A stretch of DNA of 64,000 bases from assembly GCA_948567375.1 (NCBI GenBank), contig OX419761.1, forward strand, positions 47,282,243 to 47,346,242, in the 5' to 3' direction. This DNA is from Lunularia cruciata. Its lineage: Eukaryota; Streptophyta; Marchantiopsida; Lunulariales; Lunulariaceae. The notes beneath the pieces are model-generated. The model was not told where the DNA came from and ran no database searches. It saw nothing but the letters and a program-made list of their open reading frames with translations. Positions 1 to 12,242 of this stretch are shown in pieces; position 1 is the stretch's first letter; the number at the start of each line of letters is the position of its first letter. The position numbers were made by a program, and so were the translations under genes.

Positions 1-597
1 TCGAGGATAGTGTAAAGAATGGCTACACGGGTATATGGTTGAAGTTTTGAGAGTTCAATCAATCTGTGATTACTAGCTACTAGCTCTAAACTATAGTGTA
101 AAATCATGTAATTTAGAAAACCAGTACTTGATTTAAGATTCATTTCTAGAACGGAATTCTGTATCCAGTCAATTGAGTAGTACTCACTGTATAACTTGCG
201 CCCACTTTATAAAGCATGTTGAGCATTCTTTTCTGCCATCTGAAAGAAATCTGTAGTTAAGTTTCAGTTACACGTCAATTTACAGTTTGATTAAGGTTAA
301 AGTACAGAATCATTATACTCTGCGAGGAAGCATATTTGTGCCAAACGTAAACCAGCGTTGTCGCCATGATTAAATATGCATAAACAATGCCACCGAACGA
401 GTGTAACAGGTAGATGTTATTGCAATTCAGGATATCATGGCAGATTGTTGGTAGTCAGGTCACGTCCAAACTCAACCCAATTCAACTAAACTCACATCTC
501 TCCCACTTCTAGTGCATTACATCCCGACGAAAATACATATTTGTCGAATGATGGAGCGATGGTTGTGGAGTCCGACACATTTGGTGCGCGAGAGCTC
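1..597. other. Intergenic DNA, no gene seen
   Basis: No reading frame with recognisable similarity, no RNA gene and no element boundary could be seen. The stretch lies downstream of the carrier gene, which is on the opposite strand, and leads into the dispersed repeat at about 598. Confidence 0.5.
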
Positions 598-1335
598 ATC
601 ACATATTAGCTGGAAGGGTTACCACTCTCACTGCTCATCATATATTAGCCGGAACGGGTACCACTCTCGTACTTTGTAGTATATTTGAAACTGCAGGTGT
701 CTGTTGCTTTACAAATAACATGGGTTGGTGCAATCCATAAGAGAGCACTCAGGCTAGGTGATACTTCAGCGGATGCTCCAACCATTTGTAGGCTTTATTA
801 TTTGCATAGCACGGATATCATATCTTAGGTGCAGTAAGGCGGATTTTTCATGTCATTTGTAGACCTTACTATTTGTATAGCTCTGATATCTTAGGTTTGT
901 TAAGGCAGATTTCTCATCTCGATATATTGGGGCCTAACCCTATTTTACCTTTTTTTTTCTCTCCCTTGTAAGGTTTTATGTTGTCTTCCCATCCTTCATG
1001 GGTTCTCCGTGATCGGCTTCTTCTTATTTGATGTTTGACGGAACAGGTTTTGTGACTCGATTCACAATTTCAAACACTTACACATGTTCACCCAGTCAAA
1101 GATCCCTAGACCCTGTGGTCTTCCATCCTTCATCTTCTTATATCGATACTATTGGGGCCTAGCCCCATTTTACCTTTTCTCCTCTCCCTTGTGCGGCTTG
1201 ATGTGGTCGTCCCATCCTTCATGTTTTCTACGTGATCGCCATCTTCTTATTTGACGGAACAGGTGTTGTCACTAATTTCACAATTTCAAGCACTCACACA
1301 TGTTTACCCAGTCAAAGATCTCTAGACCCTGAACA
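598..1335 (+). repeat. Dispersed repeat R1, left copy with internal duplications
   Basis: This stretch shares blocks with 5640-6005 read on the other strand: a block ending GCACGGATATCATA, the phrase ATTGGGGCCTA followed by a T/C-rich tract, and CTCTCCCTTGT followed by a CTTCCCATC block. It is itself partly duplicated: the ATTGGGGCCTA-to-AGATCTCTAGACCC block occurs at about 925-1113 and again at about 1149-1332, and a 44-bp unit around ATATTAGC is doubled at about 597-680. No coding capacity is visible, so it is probably a non-autonomous transposon. Superfamily and exact ends cannot be given. Confidence 0.55.
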
Positions 1336-1878
1336 TGTTCAAGTCAACTTGGCATACTACATGACGCAGAGAAAAATCGATGGAACATGATACACGATTC
1401 CATCGTCTTTTCATTATTCATTTACCCGACAAAACAGACCGGCCGCAATAGTACTTGGTTTTCTCCATCGCGTTCGTGGAAAAGCCGTGAGAACACACAA
1501 TCACGATGAAGATGACTTCTCCGGCCACCACGAAACAAAGATCAGCTGTGTTGTTACAAAAGAAACTGTCACCTTGAATGGCCTTCACATTAAATTGTAA
1601 GATACATAATTACATCTGAGAAAGTTTTACTATACACCAGTGGTTGTGCTACAGATCAAGCATATAACGCTTCCATCACCGGTTGGAGCGACGAAACCAC
1701 ACCGCCCATTTACCCACTTGAAACTTGGAAGAGAGCTTCATATGTAGCCAGTCGTGATTCAGGAATCACGAAAAATTGATCTACTTGCCGATACAAATTA
1801 CTTGTCCTCATTGTCCTTGATATGTGCAATCCGTTCTGGATGTGTTCGTGCACTTGGTCTCTGGTCCCTTTACTCGTG
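1336..1878. other. 3' flank of the carrier gene
   Basis: Non-coding DNA between the repeat and the stop codon of the carrier gene. It should hold the 3' UTR and polyadenylation region of that minus-strand gene, but no single polyadenylation signal can be called with confidence. No other gene is seen. Confidence 0.4.
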
Positions 1879-4550
1879 TTACGGAATCTTGAAAGATATC
1901 TTCATTGTCTCGTAAACGAAGTAACTGAAGGCAGCTGATGGAAGAACCTACACAAGAAATCGACATGACGGAACATTTCACTTAGGATAAATGTAGAAAC
2001 CCGCACGTATAAGCAAACAGGAATCATGTCACGATTCTAAGGCTGTAAGCTCGTCTTGCCTGCACCAGCTTACTAGGTATGTTCGGAAGCTAGTAAATGC
2101 GGATAGCTTTTGAAGAGCTTCACCGAAAGGGCTTCACTTACTTGTAATGTGCTCGGGAAGAGTCCAGCGTATAGAGCTTTGATTCCACCTTTCTGGAGAA
2201 GGCCGTGAACTGTTCCAGAAATTCCTAATTTGACAGCGGTATGCTGCAACTGTTGAGCTCTCCTTACCACCTCGAAAGGATAGGTGACGGACTCGGCACA
2301 TGCACCTGCTATTGCCCCGAAAAGTAACGTCCTCACAGGCCCGAGCTCAGGCTGCACCCAAGTTTCTTCTCCTCTTTCCTTCATTTCTTTCATTCTCTTA
2401 CGTCTGGCTCTACACATGGCTTTACCCTCGGGAGAATTCAAGTAGGACATCTTCAACATATCATAAACTCCATAAAATACGGCACCAGAGGGCGCCATAC
2501 TTACTACTGCCGGAAGCAGCCCTTTGTATAAAGATAGAAATCCCTCGGTTCGAAGCATATGCTGGAAGCAGCCAACCATACCACCCAGAGCTTCACCTCC
2601 CGGAGCAACCATTGTAGTTCTGATCTGCAGTAACTCGGGCCATTCGTATGTGAGTTGAAGACACTTCTGTGCTTTCCATGACCAAAATGAAAAACAATAC
2701 AGCAACCCTCGCTGACCATTATCCAATCTTCTTTCACGACTCGGTAGGCTTGGTCTGCAAGATGCAGGACTAAGGCCCTGCTATTATCTCTCTTAAAGTT
2801 ATCACGCATCACTGTTCTTAGATGTACTGTCCCACGTTGGCAAACACCACAAACTTCACACATCAGCTATATGTTTAGTCCTTGGGCCTATATGAGCCAG
2901 GAGAATCCAAGGACAATATTGAAACTCCACTGACTGCTTTAATTGAGACCAAAAACCGTGATATCAATTCAAGGATCGTACTTGAGAGAACAAGATGCGG
3001 TCCGATGGTGAGGACTTACGGTTTCAGGTTGACCGACTTTGTACCATGAGGAAATTTGGCTATGATGACATAGGGATTGCAGACAATCAAGATGAGACTG
3101 AGTTCACTGTCACACGTCAGACAGGGCGACATCCAACGTTTCTGATGTTTGAGCTCTCTGGCACTTGAGAAGCACTTACAGTGTCCAGTGGGAAACACAA
3201 TATGGTGGCGGTCACTCCCGCTGCCGCACCAGCTGCTAAGCGTTCGAGATTTGTAATCTCTTTCCTTTTACCATATTTTAGAAGGTAACTCCTGTAGGTG
3301 TCAAAGCAGAAGAAATTCACTGACTTGAAAGGGGCTGTTCTGAGGAGGTTGACTCCGTTCCCTTTCCAAAAGCCCTTGATTCCTTCTGTAGCAAGAATGT
3401 TTCGAACAGTACTTGGGACACTTCCTTGGGCTCCTCTCACCAAGTACTCCAACTTAAGTCTCTCCAATGGGGCAACGATAGTTCTGAAAAGCCAGAGAGG
3501 AGATAAGATGAAAATAAGAAAATTTGATATCGTACCCAGCCTATCAAATGCTGCTCATTTCTACACCGAATCAGAAATTTTTGAACCCAATGCAAACAAA
3601 AACAAGAAAAGCTTCCACACGAGCACAGAGGTACAAGAATCGATACGGAAAAGACAAAAAGAACACCTTGACACCATAGCCGCAATAGCTCCTGCAAGAA
3701 GATGCTGAGTAGTCTGGAGCGTCTTCGATTTCCCAACTTTTACAGTCTCATCTTTCTCAGAACTGTTGACATTGCCTCCAGAATCTCCACTCTTGAACGA
3801 ATCGATCCCTCTCCTCTTAGCTGCTAGTCCAAATTTATGTCTACGAGTTCCTTGGGACTCAAGAGGCAGATGTTGAAACAAAGTGGTTACATCCCTACTA
3901 CACTCAGAATTGGCAGCAAGAATACGAGGTGCAACCAAAGTTCCATCTTCATCATGATGTACACTTTCTCCGATTACGTTACATCGCTCCTCCTTGTCCC
4001 TATCTCGAGGCCTTGCAACAAATACTTTTCCGGTATGCGAAAATCGCTGCACCGACGAAGCCAAAGAAGCGAATGAGGATAGTCTGACCACACCAGGAGA
4101 CAATGAAGCTCCCGTCTTTACATCTGATTCCAACTTCCGGGGCCTCGACCAAATGAAAGGCGAAGTAGAAACGGGAGAAGGAGAAGACGATCCACAGGGT
4201 GATACCCCAGCTGAGCACTGTTGAGCAACGTGAGCTGGGAAATAGGCAGACAATGATGACGACGAAAATGGTGAAGGGAATAGGGAATTCAAAGATGGAG
4301 GAGGAGAAGAACACGTGCAATTGACACCCAAGCACGAAACAGCAGGGGGTGATGATCTTCCAATCGAAGCTAGTGATGGAAGGGCTGCAAAGGAAACACA
4401 CGCTAATTGTGATGTCGACAAATTTTGATTCCTCAACTCATGCGAGGGGAAAATCTCGGGGATCAACAAGTTGGTCATCATCCCAGCCTCCCCAGAAGAG
4501 CTGCTGCTGCTGGCCTCTACCAGCAAACTACTAAACTCCTGACGCTCCAT
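1879..4550 (-). CDS. BTL3: Mitochondrial carrier family protein, BTL3-like adenine nucleotide transporter
   Basis: Four exons on the minus strand: 4550-3667, 3483-3180, 2624-2142 and 1947-1879. Introns have GT...AG ends and phases fit, giving 579 aa. The protein has the three repeats of the mitochondrial carrier (SLC25) family, with signatures PLERLK (residues 300-305), PLDTIR (393-398) and PFEVVR (512-517), each in an odd-numbered transmembrane helix. Stretches such as MVAPGGEALGG and MAPSGAVFYGVYD are what I know from plant Brittle-1-like carriers, closest to Arabidopsis BTL3, a probable adenine nucleotide transporter of an organelle inner membrane. The start is the ATG at 4548-4550, giving an unusually long Ser/Pro-rich N-terminus (about 280 aa before the carrier domain), which may include an organelle-targeting sequence. 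A second pair of Met codons lies at residues 24-25. The gene appears intact, the only intact host gene in the window. Transport substrate is inferred from family only. Confidence 0.88.
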
Positions 4551-5639
4551 GATAATTCATCCGGTACCACTGATTTCTTTTTGTACTTTACATCCCAAGC
4601 CTTCCTGCCAATCTCTCGAAGTCCAATTTGACCACTATCGCAATCATGGAAGTTCGATTCTATCCGCATTGGCATGCGAATAGTTCTCACTATAAGCCCC
4701 TCCTTCACCGTTTCGGCTACTCGCGCGAGCCTAAAAGCCATTCGGCAACGCCTGAATTGCGACTCCGCGAGACTCGGTGTCAAAGAATATCTGCAGCCAT
4801 TCTCCCTATGATCCAACGAACGAGTGAACAAGTACACGCATTCCTTCACTTCCCTTCCTTTCACTTTAGTCAGTCGAAGAGATGGTTCCATGAAGGAGAG
4901 AGCGATTGAATTGCAGCCATAGCTCGGCAGCCCACGAGACCAACCACGCCTCTCTACTACATCCATCACCTCCAGCTGCGACTCTTGCTTCGTACCCGAC
5001 CGAGAAAACTCATGACTGTGAGGAAACTGAACGCTGCGTCCGAGCCTAGTTAGTTCTCTGCGGTCCAGAACCCAAGCGAGATTCAAAACAGACCATACAG
5101 AATCTTAACCGAACCACCTCCGAACCATTGAGCACGCAGTAGGTCGGTCCATCTATCATCACAGGCGTAAGTGAACTCACCTACTACAGTTACTCCATTT
5201 CTTGCTACATTCCCAGGTGGCACGCCAGGTCGTGCAGTCTGGCTGGTGATGGCGTGGATTCCGCCTTCTCGTGTAATCATTTCGCTTTTCTGACGTTGCA
5301 TCTATCCATTCAGTAAACGCCTCGCATCCCGGATTCGGTCTACGGTCCTGCGGTCTGTGGTCTACTTCCACCCTAGTTCGAACCAGCGCTGGCTTTGTGA
5401 GACGGGTTCCGAGACGACAAAAATTAGACGTGTCGGAATGAAAATTGGAATCCCCATCGATTCCTCAAGATTCTCCAACTATACGACTCTCGTGCATGTC
5501 GTGTCGGTCCCATACATATATAGTTTGACTCTTCTACAGTTATATGTTGTTGACCTGTTCCAAGTCCTCCTGCATCATCATCAGCACCATTTCCAGCATA
5601 TCGTGTTTTCTACGCGGTCGCCCTTTCCCTTTCCCAGCA
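4551..5639 (-). promoter_or_regulatory. Upstream region of the carrier gene (5' UTR and promoter, not resolved)
   Basis: This is the DNA upstream of the carrier start codon. Open frames here show no similarity to known proteins and none continues the carrier. A TATATAT-like stretch at about 5513-5523 is the only TATA-like site noticed, but it lies almost 1 kb from the ATG and may be chance. The GC-richer composition compared with DNA further right fits a promoter and leader. Confidence 0.3.
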
Positions 5640-6005
5640 CCATTTAGGGAGAGAGAAAGGCGACCATATGTAACACATGAAAGATGGGAAGATCCCATCA
5701 ATCAAGCAATACAAGGGAGAGACAAAAGAGGTAAAATAGGACTAGGTCCCAATAGTATTGAAAGGAAAAATCTGTCCTATAGTATCTATGATATCCGAGC
5801 TATGCAAATTTTAATGTCTACAAACTACTAGTGCAATTTAAGAAGCATCACCTAATGTCTACAAACTACTAGTGCAATTTAAGAAGCATCACCTAGTGAT
5901 TGCTCTACTATGGATTGCACTAGTCAATACTCTATATAGAGCAATGGACTCACTGTTATAAAATATGAGAGTGAAAGAGATACCCCTGGCGTCTAATATG
6001 ATAAG
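5640..6005 (-). repeat. Dispersed repeat R1, right copy, inverted
   Basis: Read on the minus strand this matches the left copy at 598-1335, including GCTCGGATATCATAG, an ATTGGGACCTAG phrase and CTCTCCCTTGT followed by a CTTCCCATC block. The GGTCGCCTTTCTCT motif at its edge recurs near 5617 and near 6804, so related ends are scattered locally. It contains a perfect 41-bp tandem duplication at 5813-5894. No coding capacity. Together with the left copy it brackets the carrier gene in inverted orientation. Confidence 0.55.
5813..5894. repeat. 41-bp perfect tandem duplication
   Basis: The unit 5813-5853, beginning AATGTCTACAAACTAC, is repeated without change at 5854-5894. It lies inside the right R1 copy and is absent in the left copy, so it is a recent local duplication. 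Confidence 0.9.
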
Positions 6006-8790
6006 TTTTGGCACAAATGTGTGAAACATTATGTCCATAGTTCCATATAACTCCAAGGCTGGAGGAACAAAGATGTGACTTTACCGCATACCTCTATCCT
6101 TGGAAACCTTGTGTATTGTTGCTCCATTTGCCGCACATCACAGGATGAATAATCATTGCTTCCAAAATTACATCATGCGTAGGGTTTGTAACCGTAACAT
6201 CCACCATTATCACCTAATCATCTCAATCCAAGTAGAAGTATATTCTGACACATGTAGTTTGCAAATGAAGTAATAAACTTATTGCTAATTTATGCTAATT
6301 TATGGTACCATTTTGGGACACGATTATCCTTTACTTTACATGGTTTCCTTTTTAAATCAGAAAAAAGCTTGAGATGTTTCACTTTCATTTTAGAATAAAT
6401 ATAAGAACAGCTCTTTGTTTTACATGCCTCGTTTGACTCGTTTTCAAGTGATTCAGCTTTTGATGTATATTTGATAGGGAGAGAAGGAATAGCACATTTG
6501 TTTTCTCTTACAAACTTCACTGCGAAGCATGACTCTCATTTAAACACCAACCAAAGAGCTCTCGTTCCCAAACTGATGCTTTCCTGATTGAATGTCAGAA
6601 CCCCCAAAGCACTACTATACAACATTTTCAGGTATTTGTTGAGATCCTTGGTTTGGGCTCACACCTCGTGCTGGTAGGGGATAATGGGAAAATAAGCACA
6701 ATAGGGTGTTTTAGGTTCTGAACTTTGGAAACCGACCACCGACTACATATTTGATTGCTTACTTTAAAACCGTATTACTTTATCACCATTACTTTTTCCT
6801 ACGCGGTCGCCTTTCTCTAAATAACCAAATGCAGAAAGTAGGTTCTTGCAGAAAAGAGGTTCATCATTTATTTCTAAAAAAGTAAATTCTTTGTCAGTTT
6901 AATCCTCTAACTATCCGACCCACGGTTGTGTACTGGAAACCGTGTTAACGGCATATTTACGGTTAACTAGTACCGTCCAACATGCTAGGCGCAGTCCTTT
7001 ACTGTTAACCGCCTTTCTAATGGTCACCGCCAAATAATGGATGGCGGTGTGAGCTGGAAACATAACTGGGGACTGGTGAATCTTTCGACCACGTAGACAA
7101 GATGTTTGTTGCGCTGTTGTGGCCGGTGCCTTCACTTTTCTGTCTTGTAGTGTACTGTACTCCTTGATTGCCCCAAGTTTACGGGATACGGACTCGTTTT
7201 CCTCACTATTACTATATGTGTTCTACCATGGTTTGTATGATCACACGAGTTGGTCAATGATCTGTTCCAATGATCCAATTCCCATAAGAAATGAGAGAAT
7301 AAATATGATATATTGGTAAAGGTAAAGTAAAATATTTATAAATATCACATAAAAATGAAATAAATTATAAAATATAATTTCAATTCAATTAAATTATATT
7401 TTTAAAATTATTATCAATTGAGTGTTTTACTTTCAAACTTTATGATAAATCTCTTTTAACATGTCAATGTCTTTTCATAAATACTGTATAGAAATTAGAT
7501 TGAAATTTTATTCTTCTTATTTATCTCAAATATTCCAAAAAAAGAATGATTTTTCTCCTCTACATTCTTTTAGGTAAGTTTTCTTGGGGTTTATTTGAAA
7601 TCCTTTTTCCAATGTTATCTCTTTCCAAATTGTTTAATATTTTGTTTTCTTTGTAATTCATCTAGATACTGAAATCTAACCTCTTTTATTTTCTTGTCTA
7701 ATGACATTACATTTATAAAGGTTCTTTTAAATCTTCTTTCCTTAGAAGATAACAAAAGAACTTTGTAGTACACTAGAAATATTAATGCCCAAGCTAGACC
7801 ACAAATTTGTAGTCCTTCTCATTCAACCAAATTATGTAATTTTCAATTCAATCATCACCATGTGTCAAGGCAGCATCACGTTGGAATCTGACCAAAAGGT
7901 GCTCTTGCTCATTCACTTTCTGAGCATCTGCTCCAATTTGCACATGCGGTCCACTAGCTTCTCTCCTTTTGGTCATTGAGCATCAATCCAATCCAGTGAA
8001 TTAGATAATACTCTTCCATTCTACAATTTAAGTCAGTGAATTAGATAATACTCTTCCATTCTACAATTTAAGTCACAGCGGTACGAGAGAGTGCTCAGCT
8101 TAGTAATTGATTGCCCAAGAGGCTGCAATCATTCATGGCAAGGAAAATGGAGTTTTTCTTTCCTCAAGTGAGCAAAAACAATTGTATATTACAACTATGA
8201 TATTTAGAATAGCATCCAAGCACAAGATCAGAAATATAGCTGCTTATTTAGGAATACGCATTGTTTTTGCCTCCACTCCCTCATAGTCCTCTATCTTTGT
8301 ACTTGTCACACTGCCGATGACTAATCTTCACAGATTTTGGGGTCTATTTGTATCTCAATTTCCTTCTTGCAAACAAGCAGCCTTTCATTTTGAAGCTCCA
8401 TATCTATGGCAATCACACAATGTCAAGATACAAGTTTGTTTAGAACCTTCTGAGTACATTCCAAAGTCAAAGAAGTATAAGAATAAGTAGTAGAAGATTT
8501 TACATTAGTTGAATACTAGTTCTTTTGTGTAATCACACACAAATATACCACAAAGGAGAGCAAATAAGAGTACCTAACATCAAGGAGTGATAGAAAAGAA
8601 CCAAGCACTAAGCCCAAGGAGCACAAACCACCAACCAAAGTCAAACCAAGACCTCCAAACCTCACACAAGGGGCAGGCACAAAGCATACAATTGGAAAGA
8701 AAATAGAAAACTATTGTTGAGTTGTGTGATAGAGGTCCTCTAATTGTATATTAAGTAAGTTAGGAGTAGAGCCCTAGATGTGATGTGCAC
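6006..8790. other. AT-rich intergenic DNA
   Basis: No gene is supported. The DNA becomes strongly AT-rich from about 7310 to 7780. It holds one perfect 40-bp tandem duplication at 7995-8074. Short open frames show no family resemblance. Confidence 0.5.
7995..8074. repeat. 40-bp perfect tandem duplication
   Basis: The unit 7995-8034, containing GAATTAGATAATACTC, is repeated exactly at 8035-8074. It is unrelated in sequence to the 41-bp duplication near 5813. Confidence 0.9.
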
Positions 8791-11750
8791 ATCTACTACT
8801 ATAGCCAATCTATGCAAACCCCATGCCTAGGATCACTATAGGGTGATTGAGACTCTTTGTCAAAAGTAAGAAGTGAGCATGGCTTGGGAGATAAGCATAG
8901 CCCCTCTACTTTGTGTGAAACCTTGAGTTGCTTCCTTAAGCAATCCATCAAAATGGTGATGAAGATACATAAAAATCTCCACACCTAGAGGAACAAAGGT
9001 ATTGAAGTTGAACCATGGTGCATAATGATCCTCCTTTCCGTAAGTTGCAATAGTCGCCATTGCACTAACACTAGTATCTTTGCTCATAGGGGGTTCACCA
9101 CCACCACATCATACAAGGTACGCCAACCATTCTATGAATGTGATGATATTTGCTCTTACTCACAAGGAAGTGGTCATGGTAAGTCCAACCACCGCTCAAT
9201 TTGTACTTGAGATCGTGTAGATTGGAGAAGCTGAGCCATTGTATCTTAGATAGCATCATGAACTCTAGTGTGCTCTCCTTCCACAACACACCGCAATAGA
9301 TATATGCCATTTGTCTCACATGTAGAGCCACATGTGCACCGGTCTAGTAGCTCTAGTAAGGCCAAATAAGGGAGATCTAAATGTAGGCAAAGTGCTATAA
9401 AGAACTCCTCATACATGAAAAAAATCCTTTATCAAAGGAGAAGCATGGAGCCAAGCTCTGGAGCCTTTTTGTCCATAAGCAAGAATCCTAGCTTTGTCAA
9501 ATAAATATGCATTAGTGAGGACATTGATGAGGATGTGGGTGTGAATATGATCACTAATGTCTACTTGAATCTTTTGAGAGTCTAGTGAAACAAATTCAGA
9601 AAATGTCAAGAGTGTTGTACATGCAAGGCCTGGTAGAAGATCCCAAGTCAGCCATAGATAAATCTAAAAATCATGGGTACTTAAATCCACTATTGTGATA
9701 GGTGCCAACAAAAAAAGGTATCCATGGTGTAAGAACATGTGGGCTGATCGGGAGGAGCACTAAGGTCCAAGCATCTATAAAGGCTACTAGTGCAATAATC
9801 TCTTGTAGTATGGTCACATCCTCCCATGGTGTAATACTCTGAGGACAAGAGAAGAGAGAAAACACAGATTTCACACTCAGTCATCCAATGCCCCAAAAGA
9901 GCACATTCTCTTTATTATATAGACAAAGGGATCTCCTCCAAGGGAGCTCCACCCTAGGATTAGGCACATAGATAGGTGACATGTCAACAAACTCTACCCT
10001 TGGATTATGTACTTGGATGGGTGACATGTTGGTCCTGGTCCTATCTGGTTGGTCAAACAAAATTTGATCGGAGTGAATCTTCCTCTAGGAATCACACTCG
10101 GAATCACATGGGTGAGGTACCATTGGAAAGCTCTCAATGAGACAAACCAAGGGGAAGGGAAGGCAAATCTCTATTGGAGGGGCATCTGCAAATTTTCAAG
10201 GTCTAATTCATCCGTTTAGGCCTCCAAAATTGCCTTCAAAGATTTCAAGCATATTTTGGTTCCTACTCTATTAGTGGAAGTCCCCTTTTGGTGACACCTC
10301 TTTTTGATCTATTTAGTCCATCATGTGTAAAATCCTTCCAGATGTTACCAAACCAATTCTCACCTTTAAATCATATGTCTAGCTATTGGTTCTAAGGTTT
10401 TCAAGTCTATTTCGGTTTTTGCCCTATTAGTAGAAGTACCCTTTTGATGATACTTCTATCTGATCTATTTTTTCCATCATGTATAACATCATTCTAGATG
10501 TTACCAAACCGAATTTCAGATTGAGATCATATGGCTAGCTCTTGGTATTAAACATGGCTACGGGTAGTGCTATATGTAGTGTGCACCACTCCTCTAATAG
10601 TTGAGGGAGCATACATGGCCATAACAAAGTGGAAAATATATGCCACATAGTGCTATTAAAATTATGTAAGTGTGGTAGAAGTGCCTCTATAGGAGGGTAT
10701 ATGTGGGCTAGGTAGGAGGTTCAAGAAAAATGTGCATTCCCCAATCTCAAGAGTAAGTGAGCATGGATTATGACATGTATCAAAGTGTCTAAGATGAAGG
10801 TGCTGCAATAATCCTCCGCCCCTAATGACAATGCCAAAACTCTCATACCTCCTATTGGGAACTAGAATGTTGTTAGAAAGACTAAGGAAGTGAGAACTAT
10901 CCATGAGCTCCATACCTTGCATTTACAAATCTGGACTTGTAAACCCAAGGTCTTTAAGTTGCACATGAAAGTTGCTATGGCATGGACCAAATCGTCTTGA
11001 GGACCTAAGGTATAGGTATCATCTGAGATGGATGGAAAGAAACATGATGGAAAAGTAGTGGCAATCTCTCATAAAGTTGCATAGTGAGCAATAGAAAAAG
11101 AGGAGCTCCAAGGAGATCTCTCTACCGTATACCCTCAATAGATGCTAGTTGTAGGAAGTCTCTTGTGGTGTATGGTGATTGTATAACAAAGGCAACACTA
11201 TGCATAGAATGTGCAAAAAAATGGAATGAGTGAGGGGATATGATCCCCTACAAAGCAAAGAGCTCAAAACAAAGCTAAGCAAGATATGGTATAGAAGGCA
11301 TTTGAGACATCTTCTAGAAAACAACCCAATCCAAGTGGAGATCCAAGGATGCTTTGATGCTTGCAATAACTATCTTGTAGCCACCTAGAGTGGCAACAAA
11401 AAACTAATGTGGAGACAAAAAAGAAGAAAAAGAGTCTTGTAGCTACAAGCAGATGGTATGTGAGACTACATAGAGAGATCCGTCCCCAATAGCAATAGGG
11501 AAAACACCAAATATCTCCTTTGATAGAGCAAGGAGACAAGATGTACCAAATAAAAAAGCTATTCTAGGAAGTACTAGACTCAGAATAATATGCTAATAGA
11601 AAAAAGAAGAAACCCAATTTGGGGTGTCCAGAGAAAGATAATCATGTAGGTGCTCAAAGACTAGTCTAGATGGCCCATCCGCCAAGAAATGTAATGAATG
11701 CAAGAGAGCATGAGCAAAGACAAACTCTATAAGATGAAGCTCCTCATTTG
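8790..11750 (-). mobile_element. Decayed non-LTR retrotransposon (LINE), reverse transcriptase and C-terminal zinc motif
   Basis: Minus-strand fragments in several frames line up in LINE order. Near 11500 is a stretch resembling the RPIAIG(E/D) motif of the fingers. Near 11300 is DVSNAFYTIS. At 11018-11023 lies the acid pair in SISDDTYTLGP, equivalent to the (Y/F)ADD catalytic motif. Near 10950 is GLQVQICKCKVWS, a thumb-side motif. Near 9290-9330 there is a Cys/His cluster DRCTCGSTCE followed by EGEHTRVHDAI, as in the zinc motif after the RT of many LINEs, and near 9480 GSRAWLHASP. Many stops and frameshifts separate these pieces, so it is a dead copy. A 2 x 155-bp duplication lies between the RT and the zinc motif. 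Exact ends are unclear. Confidence 0.65.
10243..10552. repeat. Diverged tandem duplication, two units of about 155 bp
   Basis: The block from TTTCAAGCATATTTTGG at 10243 recurs from TTTCAAGTCTATTTCGG at 10398, with the same order of GATCTATTT, CCATCATGT, AGATGTTACCAAACC and ATATG(T/G)CTAGCT motifs. The units differ at many bases, so the duplication is older than the perfect ones further left. It sits inside the LINE remnant. Confidence 0.75.
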
Positions 11751-12242
11751 GTGAAGCTTTTTATATTGAAGATAATCATGAAGGAAAGAGTAGAGCTCCT
11801 CCTTGGCTGGAGGATAGAGCATCTATATGTAGATAGAGTATTTGAAGAGAAGAGTGTTAGACAAGAGGAGGCTAGTGCTAGTGCTATACATCTATACTCC
11901 CCTACTTGGCTTAACATCAAGGAGAAATAGAGGCAACAATGGTATATGGGAGGGGCAAAGGACTATGTGGACTTTGCAATCCTCCTAGCTATTTTATGTG
12001 CTTGTATGGTTTACTCATCTTGAAGTGTGACCATCTCATCTCAAGAACCTATAAATCCTAGAAGCAATCTTTTGATGTCCTAATGTACCTCCATATGATG
12101 GTTGGAGCAGAGTCCATTGTGAGAAAAGAGCTAGTAAGGTCCATGTAGATACATTTCTTCCTTGATCATATGCTAAAATGGCTTGCAATAAGATGGAGAG
12201 TGTGGAGCCTACAAGATGTTGTAGTGGTACTATAACACACGT
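11751..12242. other. No feature recognised
   Basis: This may be the upstream part of the LINE or unrelated filler DNA. No reading frame with recognisable similarity could be seen on either strand. Confidence 0.35.

Noticed and set aside
3298..3708. Plus-strand open frame antisense to the carrier exons
   Set aside because: It is the complement of carrier exon 2 and intron sequence; the minus strand has matching splice sites and strong family motifs.
4517..5086. Minus-strand 189-codon frame upstream of the carrier
   Set aside because: It overlaps the carrier start in another frame, has no recognisable similarity and no splice link to exon 1.
5813..8074. Microsatellite or centromeric satellite array
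   Set aside because: Only two isolated two-unit duplications with unrelated units; no array.
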